Below are positions 57,255-64,000 of a stretch of 64,000 nt of DNA, one piece after another. Within the stretch, counting starts at the first letter, position 1, and each line of letters opens with the position of its first letter. Below the pieces are notes generated by a model that was not told the DNA's origin, made no database searches, and worked only from the letters and a program-made list of their open reading frames with translations. This stretch comes from Diorhabda sublineata (lineage: Eukaryota; Arthropoda; Insecta; Coleoptera; Chrysomelidae). Position numbers and translations under genes: made by a program. The DNA is taken from NCBI RefSeq assembly GCF_026230105.1, contig NC_079485.1:13648872-13712871 (forward strand), written 5' to 3'.

Positions 57255-58010
57255 TTAACATAAATAGCTAAACTTTTATTCTAATTTTGGCAATAGTGCA
57301 GCTACTGTTACCAGAAACATTTATTGTAGGAATTACTTGATGTAGTTTTTTATTTTCAATAATTCTAGAAGATGTGTGGTTTTTGCTCAGCACTTGTACA
57401 AAAGTTTCACCCCCTTGCATTATTCTTTTTGTTTTCGACGGATTCTTCCACATATTTTTCAGTCAGTGATGGATTTTTCCATCCACCATGCCATTTTAAA
57501 ACATTGATATCAGCCCCAGCGTTGACCAACAGCGTTGACGAAGTCCTTTTGAAGCAATTTTTTTAGGTGTATTACTGCTCTTTGATCTAGGCATAGTCTG
57601 TAACGCACCAAAAGTGCCCTACACTATCAAGCGGCTTGAGGCTCCGATTGAGTCATTCAAACATTTTATCAACCACCGTCAATGCTTGCTTCAAGCTTAA
57701 AACGGGTTTCTAAACTATCAATCACGCTCTATACAATCAATTTGCTCAAGCATTTGATCAAGCCTCTTGATAGTCTAGGGCCTCCTTTAGTGAAAGGTGT
57801 CTTTGCAAATTTTAACATCCAAATATTACACCGTGTTGAAGTAAAAATCCGTCGAACATGTGTTTTTTTGTGATTAATACGAACCACTAACTGAGAACCA
57901 GTATGTTCTACGTCGTCTACTTCTAAATTATGAATGTCTTCCATTTGACAACCTCCGGTTTTTATGGGGCCTCCCTCATGAATGTTTCAACTTCTTCCTT
58001 TGTTAATACC
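57255..58010 (-). pseudogene. tyrosine recombinase remnant (Crypton/DIRS-like)
   Basis: Minus strand, N to C: NEEEVETF-like and APKNRRXQMEDIHNLEVDDV (about 57985-57915), then EHTGSQLVVRINHKKTHVRR (about 57910-57850), the beta-strand region after the first catalytic Arg. The C-terminal box reads FKRTSSTLLVNAGADINVLK, WHGGWKNPSLTEKYVEESVE (about 57555-57435). Here the Arg of the HxxR box and the Tyr of EKYVEES (likely nucleophile) are visible, while the usual His of GHSFRR is not. Part of the catalytic middle is deleted and a 164-bp MITE sits in the gap. The domain order is that of eukaryotic tyrosine-recombinase transposons. Stops and frameshifts make it inactive. Confidence 0.72.
57617..57780. 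mobile_element. 164-bp MITE with CCCTA...ACTATCAAG TIRs
   Basis: The left end CCCTACACTATCAAGCGGCT (57617) and right end, in reverse complement, CCCTAGACTATCAAGAGGCT match over 23 bp with two mismatches. The interior is non-coding. It interrupts the tyrosine-recombinase remnant. No clear target duplication was seen. CCCTA ends recall piggyBac-like elements, but TTAA flanks are absent. Confidence 0.75.
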
Positions 58011-58014
58011 TTCA

Positions 58015-59025
58015 ACTAGTTTGGATGGTAGTCTACATTTTGTTTTTTTTAAAGCTATTAACTTAGAATAAAAAGAAATGTTGATATTCTCTCTAACCAT
58101 AATCATTGATTTGACCATCGAGTATTTAGACTATAATGAAGAGCTATTTGATGTTTTTGACTGAAAATTTAAGGTTTGAAAAGAATGCTTCTAAAAAATA
58201 ACACACATTAAAAAAACCAACATTTCCTTCAGCATTTTTTAAATCGCATAATCTTCTTCGAACCTTAAAACCGAAAACTTAATTAGAATAATTTGCGTGC
58301 TTCTGCAGTTTTCCCAGCAATTTTATTTGAATTATCAGCCATTCTTTCGGAAAATATTTTTTGTCTTTCCAGAAATTTAATTTGCCTGCCTTTGTTCACA
58401 ATGTTACCTTAGTGACAAATTTTTATTTTTTTAATAATAAGAGAATAATCAAAGGAGCTATTTTTAAGTGGAATTATCAAATATGACATTTTATATCTTA
58501 ATATGATTTTGGTTTTATTTAAAACCGAAAACATACGATATACGTCCGTGAAGTTATTATTAGGATACTCGATTTGATATTCTTGACTTGGCTCGGATAC
58601 TCGATTTGATATTCTTGACTTGGCTCTTTCGTCGCCTCGTCCATAAACATCTATCTCATACCGTACTTAATCACTTCCCAGACTTATAACTTACATAACT
58701 ATTACTGAATTCCAAAAGAAAAAAATGAAGGATTATAGTAATAAAAACTGAATTTCTCTTCCTTCCTTTCTTAACATCTTCTGTTTCTAATCTATTAAAT
58801 GGATATGCTCCCATATTTATTCTCATTTTTGTTTCGTCGTCCATTTCCTTCACTTTTGGTTAATAAAAAAAGTTCTTTCAAGAAATTTTTTTAAAAGAAT
58901 TTTTTCTATTATTCCCTAGGTTTTTCTTTTCACTGCTTATCTGTTCCGTATGTGGGAGACCAAGAGATTTTTTTCTACTTTTCACTCCCTACTTTTTTCT
59001 AACTATCTCTAAAAAATGTAGCAGT
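58015..59025. other. unassigned sequence with one tandem duplication
   Basis: Apart from the 32-bp duplication at 58563-58626, nothing was recognised. Confidence 0.4.
58563..58626. repeat. perfect 32-bp tandem duplication
   Basis: A 32-base unit beginning GGATACTCGATTTGATATTC occurs twice head to tail (58563-58594, 58595-58626) without mismatch, indicating a recent slippage or repair event. Confidence 0.95.
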
Positions 59026-59029
59026 TGAT

Positions 59030-59707
59030 ACTTTATTGAGTTTCAATGAGACTGTACGACCTGCGAAGATCAGTATCGCAGAGGTCGATCAAATGAGGCG
59101 ACGACTCCAGATATGTTGAAGAAAATCCACTCGACTCAAAGTTCGCGAACTATCAGCCATAGTATAGCCCTAAAAAAGTGCGGTACATCTCATATTAACC
59201 GAAAATTTAGACATGAGAAAGCTTTGTGCAAGATAGGTGCTGCGTTTACTTAGAAAGGAACAAAAACAGCATCGTGAAGATGTTTCCATCGAGTGTTTGG
59301 TAATATTTTATAACCATAGATGAAAAATGAATCCATCACTTCACACCAGAAACAAAAACAATCAAAACAATGGACTAAAAATGGGGAACCGGCTCCAAAG
59401 AAAACAAAGATTGTTTCATCTGGAGGTAAGGTCATGGCGTCGGTTTTTTGGGATGCGCGTGGGATAATTTTCATTGACTATCCTGAAAAAGGAAAAAATG
59501 TCAACTGCGACTATTATACGAACTTGAAACAATCGCTCGGTGGTCAAATATTTTCAAACAATGAAGAAGTAATATCGGCAGTTAATGGCTAGCTCAACAA
59601 TTCCTATTATAAAAAGGGTATCCAACTGATTGAAAGAAAAAGGAGATTACGTTTTCCAAATTTCTGTGTTTTCTCTGTTGGGCCAGGTACTTCTGGTACT
59701 ATACTCG
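59030..59707 (+). mobile_element. mariner family A, 5'-truncated, internally deleted
   Basis: It begins with YDLRRSVSQRSIK-like sequence equivalent to the GRPNE box (about 59060-59100), then TPDMLKKIHS, NRKFRHEKALCKI (about 59195), CLVIFYNHR and TIDEK.IHHFTPET (first catalytic Asp, about 59320). An open frame (59320-59592) continues ENGEPAPKKTKIVSSGGKVM, ASVFWDARGIIFIDYPEKGK and NVNCDYYTNL. It then jumps over the second and third catalytic Asp to SLGGQIFSNNEEVISAVNG (59535-59592). The 3' TIR GGTACTTCTGGTACTATACT ends CG at 59707, followed by TA. The core deletion makes it inactive. Confidence 0.87.
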
Positions 59708-59711
59708 TAGT

Positions 59712-61160
59712 ATCAGTATCAACTACCGATTTTTGTTTTTTGTATTTGGAAATTACATGACGAATGTAACTTTCAATTTTCTGTTTCAAATATGTCATAA
59801 CCTTCACTAACATCAACACAATATTCACAAGGGTGGTTAACTACACCGAAACTATAGATTTTACGAAAAACAAGGTAATAATATAAATTGTAGGATATTT
59901 TCTGTACAATTATTTTATATGGATATGTTTTTCCCTGTAACATACATACAAACTATTTTAGACGCCATTTTTCCAATATGGATACGAGGTGGTGAAGTTG
60001 AAATTCGATAAGAATACGTCAAAGTTTAAAAAATTGCCAATTTTCAAAACTCATGGAAAGCTTTCCAGGTAACCTTTATTTTTTCAACCAAATATCTGTA
60101 CTATTTAATGTCATTCCAAATTCGACTGTTCTATTAACAAACCTATTAACCGCTCGGCAAATAAAACATTCACATCATAAGTAACTATTAATGTGTGAAA
60201 AAATGAAGGCATGTGTTATTAAACGAAATCATCATAAAGTTAGTTCTTTAATAGAGTCGTTTAGAATAAATTAGAGCCTTTCTTGTTTGGATAAATTAGC
60301 TTTATGACGTAGGTAGAATTAGCTTCTTTCCAACCCGATTTTTAATACCGGAATATAACAGCAATATATTTTCACCAACGTAAAAATTCGTTTGTGGCAA
60401 CTAAATCGATTAGCAACTCCGAATTTATCACTGGAGATTATTTCACGGTTCCGAGATTACCTTGTTCGTCTATTTACCTACCTTCTGAAATTTTATTTAC
60501 TGACATAAAAGTAATTTTATGGTCTTCACCACCTAAAGTGGTATTCGCACCTACATGTATCTGGAGTTATTGATGTGGAAGTTGCGACGTGCAAAAAAAT
60601 CTCACTTGTATACTCAGCAACTTTGTCTTTGAAAAGACTTTGTAAGGTTAAGATTGGATAAAATCCAATTTGGTTTATATATGAATAAACATAGACGTGT
60701 TTCCATATTTTATTTAATAAAAATAACGCACCATAGAAAAGCAGTGTTTGTATATATCAGTAGGGGTAGTGAATTCAAAATATAAAACATACAAAGAAGG
60801 GTGATTCTATATGACTTGGATTGCAAAATTTTTGATTCACTACCACTACACAAACACTCACAATTACACGTTTCGATAACAAAGTTAGCTTCTTCAGAGT
60901 TTGTGTTATTTTCAGCTCCAAATCTAGTAAACATTCTCTAGTACTATAGGTTTTAGTAAGCTATTGAGCTTATGTGTATTTTTTGATGAGTGTAGTCCTT
61001 TGTGCGCTTCAATTCCATGGTTTGCATGAATAATTTCAAACAAAAGTATTTATAATTACCTAGAATTTTCCTTTTATTTGGTTCAAAATTTAAATAAGGA
61101 ACTCAAACAGGAAAATATTAATGAGATGACTATTACTTTTTATTTTCTCTTTTTACGGTT
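59712..61160. other. unassigned sequence with one dispersed repeat
   Basis: At about 60840-60915, CACTACCACTACACAAACAC, ACACGTTTCGATAACAAAG and TTCTTCAGAG match the repeat class at 1683-1830. No gene recognised. Confidence 0.4.
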
Positions 61161-61164
61161 TAAA

Positions 61165-61700
61165 TTCAAAATTTTCTGCCAACGATGAATCTATTCTTAG
61201 TCATATTAGTCATTTCTATGGTATTCTCCACTGACAAAGTAGACGATTTTGTGTGGACACTAAAAGGATTTTTCACCAACAATGAATTTTTATATTAGAT
61301 ATCTTGTTCCTTAGAAAAATAATAATTAAAGTCTTCGCGCAAACCTTCTAAGTGTTTAATAATTTCCTCTATATTTTCTTCTTCAATTTCTACACCAGCT
61401 TCTTCTAAAAAGCTTTTCACAGATGGAAAAAAATCCAAGTCACTGGAGATGACGCAAGTCTTCCAGAATCCTATTTTTCTCTTAAAAGAACCTTTTCTTG
61501 TGCCGAAAATACATTTACCAGTTTGCCCTGTAGAGATAAATTAAGTCAAATAGGCAATTTTGAACAACCAATTTCTATCGAATAATCGATCTTTCAGCTC
61601 AAAATTTTGTTCCAGAAGAAATGCACGGACCTCGTCCTTTAGTTTAAAAATACGTGATAGAATCTTTCCGCGGGATAATCGTCAGACTTCTGTATGTAAG
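61165..61700 (-). pseudogene. hAT-derived ZBED/SCAND3-like transposase remnant
   Basis: The minus strand reads LFLHTEV.RLSRGKILSRIF (about 61705-61650), KLKDEVRAFLLEQNFELKDR and LFDRNWLFKIAYLT. Across a frame change follow FKRKIGFWKTCVISSDLDFF (about 61490-61430), SFLEEAGVEIEEENIEEIIK and HLEGLREDFNYYFSKEQDI (about 61400-61300). This matches the middle-to-late part of the hAT-like proteins of the ZBED5/SCAND3 group (HTEVRWLSRGKVLxRVFEL...FFPTLxxFLEE...HLxxLxxxFxxYFP). Conserved residues of the family are clear but several stops are present. It could be a decayed hAT copy or a domesticated-gene pseudogene. Confidence 0.75.
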
Positions 61701-61709
61701 AATAATTTT

Positions 61710-62330
61710 TAATTACTAAACTGGGCTGTAAGGAATTGGCCCTTTGTCCCTATTTAAGCTACTCCTATAATGCTTCCAAATGCACCCAACAATTTATGAT
61801 TGGATACAATGCTTAAGAATTTTTTGATACCAGATTTTTTGGTCTGTCCATATTTCAAATGAGCTATGTGCACTGTAAACCATAATAACAGACAATAACG
61901 ATCTCTTAGTCTGCCCAATATACTTTACGTCACATTTTATCCTTATGATTGTCCAACAAATGTTTTAATGCATTGTTGGATTTATAAACCAATTTGAAGC
62001 CCCCTCTGTTAAATATTCCTTGCAATACTTTTATATAAAGAGGATTGAACCGTATCAGAGCAAATTTTTGTTGTTTCAAGCAAATTGATTGATTAATCCA
62101 TTCACAATTTTTTTATCATATCCGTTGAGTAGAGCTACATCCTCAATAAAGGTCTTTTCCTTATTGTATCTCTCGATGGTTAGTAGAAAGTGGATTAACC
62201 GATATATCAGGAAATGAAGTCTGTCATCTTATGTTGGATACAATGAAAAGAATCAGCCGGGATGTACCAGCACGTAGCGATGTTTTTCCTAAATACATCA
62301 AATTCTAGCCTATTACTATTCCTAATTATT
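61710..62330 (-). pseudogene. Penelope-like element C-terminal remnant (linker plus GIY-YIG trace)
   Basis: The minus strand reads HFLIYRLIHFLLTIERYNKE then KTFIEDVALLNGYDKKIVNG and LINQFA (about 62215-62080), the post-RT helical region. It continues IRFNPLYIKVLQGIFNRGGF and KLVYKSNNALKHLLDNHKDK (about 62065-61945), the linker. A frame-shifted CDVKYIGQTKRS (about 61945-61905) matches the start of the GIY-YIG endonuclease (usually YYIGQTxRS). Polymerase motifs and the remainder of the nuclease are missing. The remnant stops close to where the hAT-like remnant begins. Confidence 0.75.
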
Positions 62331-62339
62331 AAAGTATCT

Positions 62340-62600
62340 AAAACCCACCGTATAGGGCCGCCGATTATCCCAGGCAGTTACTATTACTGTTAAAGGTAAT
62401 TGTCGTTTACAAATTTTATCATACGACGGTTGTCACTTGAATTGTGAGATATGGCAACACTGATGTGAATATGTGAAATCATTCATTGCCACTATGAAGT
62501 TTGACATTTTTAATGGTGAACGTACTCAAAACGTTTTGATATACGAGTGCTATTTGAGTTGTTTATAGATACATTCATCTTGGTCAATGACTTTTGACGT
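62340..62600. other. unassigned sequence
   Basis: Nothing recognised; the mariner F remnant starts near 62605. Confidence 0.35.
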
Positions 62601-62604
62601 GGAT

Positions 62605-63185
62605 TAAACCAACAGCAACATGCCGATCAACTCGCTTCGACCACTACAAGATGAAATTCATGAGAATATTTCAAAACTGGCCATTGTGCGAGAAAATATC
62701 AATGCTGTGCGTAAAATGATATTGCAAGATCGTCATATGGCATACCGTGAGATTGAAGCATTCTTAGACATTAGTCTTTAAAAAGCTGGTGTCGATTGGT
62801 ACAAAGATAGACTGGAAAACAATCAGGGTGCTCCAAAAGATGTTTATAAGTTCATGGCAGACTCATGGATCTGTGGATATGAACCCAGAATTAGACAAAA
62901 TGGGTCTTTCAAGACAAACCAAATCCAACACAAGTTGTTCGCACTTCGAAGCAAATGGTCGTTTGTTTGGACATGTAAAAAACGTTCCATTAGAGCAACG
63001 TAGAATGGTACATCGGCATTTGTTTGCCAGAAGTATTCGGGAAACCAATCGCAGAAGACGAATCAATCTCCACAACGACAATTCGAGCTCTCACACATCA
63101 CTTCAAACAAAAACTCAACTCTCGTATGTATGCAAGTGTTGTTGAATTGAAAATTGATTCGTGGAGGCCTATTCAGATAACTTTA
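62605..63185 (+). pseudogene. mariner-type transposase remnant (family F)
   Basis: Plus strand: ENISKLAIVRENINAVRKMI then LQDRHMAYREIEAFLDISL (62660-62778). Next come AGVDWYKDRLENNQGAPKDV and YKFMADSWICGYEPRIRQNG (about 62783-62905; the usual TGDESW is damaged), LRSKWSFVWTCKK, VPLEQRRMVHRHLFA, then RIRETNRRRRINLHNDNSSS and HTSLQTK (second catalytic Asp, about 63035-63105). The C-terminal third with the last Asp is lost. Matching N-terminal words occur in the minus-strand copy at 12370-12940. TIRs not found. Confidence 0.78.
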
Positions 63186-63189
63186 TAGA

Positions 63190-63890
63190 ACATAATTGAT
63201 GAAATGACGCTCCGAGTAAACATAAGTTATAGTAAAAAGTAAACATAGTCAAAGTTAGTCATATCAATGTCATTGTTACTAATCATATGAATATTTTTTT
63301 AAAATTAATGAATTTAGTTTTGAGGATATACTAATTTAATAATTGGACTCAAAAAAATATCACAAATTGTTAATTGGCTATGCACGAAAACAGAAAATGT
63401 TGAAAAGTTTGAAGAATCATTTCATACATTTATGAACGTTTTAACAGAAAATTGTTTTTTTTTTACGATTTTGGACAATGAATTGTACATATTATCCTGA
63501 AAAATCACTGAGAAATACCATCTGCCTGGCCACGTATTTTTCACAGACCTTCCACATTGAAAAATTACAACAATTGCTGAAGTAAACTCAAAGGAGGTTA
63601 TTTATTTGGCTCTTTCTCGGTACAAAAATACCGCATTAACCCCATAATATGCTGCCTTTTGTCGAGCAAGACAGACTGAATACAAGATTGATCTTTTGGG
63701 GAGAATGCCATATCGATTGAAAATATTATAATACATCAACTACATATAAATATTACAAAATTGTGTGCAAAGTATCCACATATATTGCCGTGTCAGTGTC
63801 TATAAACAATATTTAGTAGAGTTAACACATTCACCGCCGGCACCGCCCCAGTGGCGTTCAACCAACTTCGAGTCCTCCCGAGAGGCATTT
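63190..63890. other. unassigned sequence
   Basis: No gene recognised. A GC-rich patch (GCCGGCACCGCCCCAGTGGC, about 63836) comes just before the minisatellite at the right edge. Confidence 0.4.
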
Positions 63891-63897
63891 GTGTCCC

Positions 63898-64000
63898 TGT
63901 ATAATGTAACAGCAGACAATTTAGTTGCATAATATAACGGCAAATAATTTAGTTGCTTTATATAACGAAAGATAATTTAGGTGGATAATATAATAGCAGA
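63898..64000. repeat. minisatellite of ~29-bp units, running off the window
   Basis: Roughly three and a half units of the pattern TATAACRGCARATAATTTAG plus TTGCWTA follow one another (starting near 63898, 63930, 63959 and 63986) with a few differences each. The array continues past the window end, so total length is unknown. Confidence 0.75.

Overview
The window looks like intergenic or heterochromatin-like DNA from an insect nuclear genome. It is AT-rich by eye, has no operon-like gene packing, and carries four short TTAGG units (the usual insect telomere repeat). It is filled with decayed transposable elements of types common in insects: several mariner families, pogo/Tigger-like and DUF4817-type DNA transposons, non-LTR retrotransposons, Penelope-like elements, a hAT/ZBED-like remnant and a tyrosine-recombinase remnant. 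A beetle or similar insect fits, but the sequence does not fix the order. I found no convincing intact host gene, tRNA, rRNA or CRISPR array. Nearly every long reading frame is a broken transposase, reverse transcriptase or recombinase, or chance.

Layout. 0-5 kb: a mariner copy (1.9-2.8 kb) and a pogo-like transposase pseudogene (3.6-4.4 kb), the latter interrupted by a telomeric-repeat insertion. 5-13 kb: a non-LTR RT fragment, a mariner of the most abundant family here (called family A), a deleted mariner (family B), the best-preserved non-LTR RT (10.9-12.2 kb, minus) and a third mariner type (family F). 13-25 kb: a 318-bp deleted mariner A, two non-LTR pieces, a Tigger-like pseudogene, a LINE 3' end abutting another mariner A, and an 860-bp long-TIR element. 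26-36 kb: non-LTR pieces, short TIR repeats, a 798-bp long-TIR element and a run of alternating hairpins. 36-50 kb: a (TA)n tract, a second deleted mariner B with the same deletion junction as the first, a mosaic of two mariner families, a 1.1-kb foldback element, more mariner A copies and a 521-bp TACAGGGTGTTCC-ended element. 50-54.4 kb: a Penelope-like RT joined to a non-LTR fragment, then a 2.5-kb DUF4817-type transposon with a 140-bp intron and an inverted duplication of its own 3' end. 54-64 kb: LINE C-terminus, tyrosine-recombinase remnant hit by a 164-bp MITE, mariner A, hAT/ZBED-like remnant next to a Penelope-like remnant, mariner F, and the start of a ~29-bp minisatellite at the right edge.

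The parts do not form a working pathway. The window reads as a record of insertion, internal deletion, nesting and decay. The most informative structures are the telomeric repeat flanked by a 12-bp duplication, two mariner copies sharing one deletion junction, the self-inverted intron-bearing transposon, the hairpin array and the tyrosine-recombinase remnant. All family names come from reading translations by eye; no database search was run.
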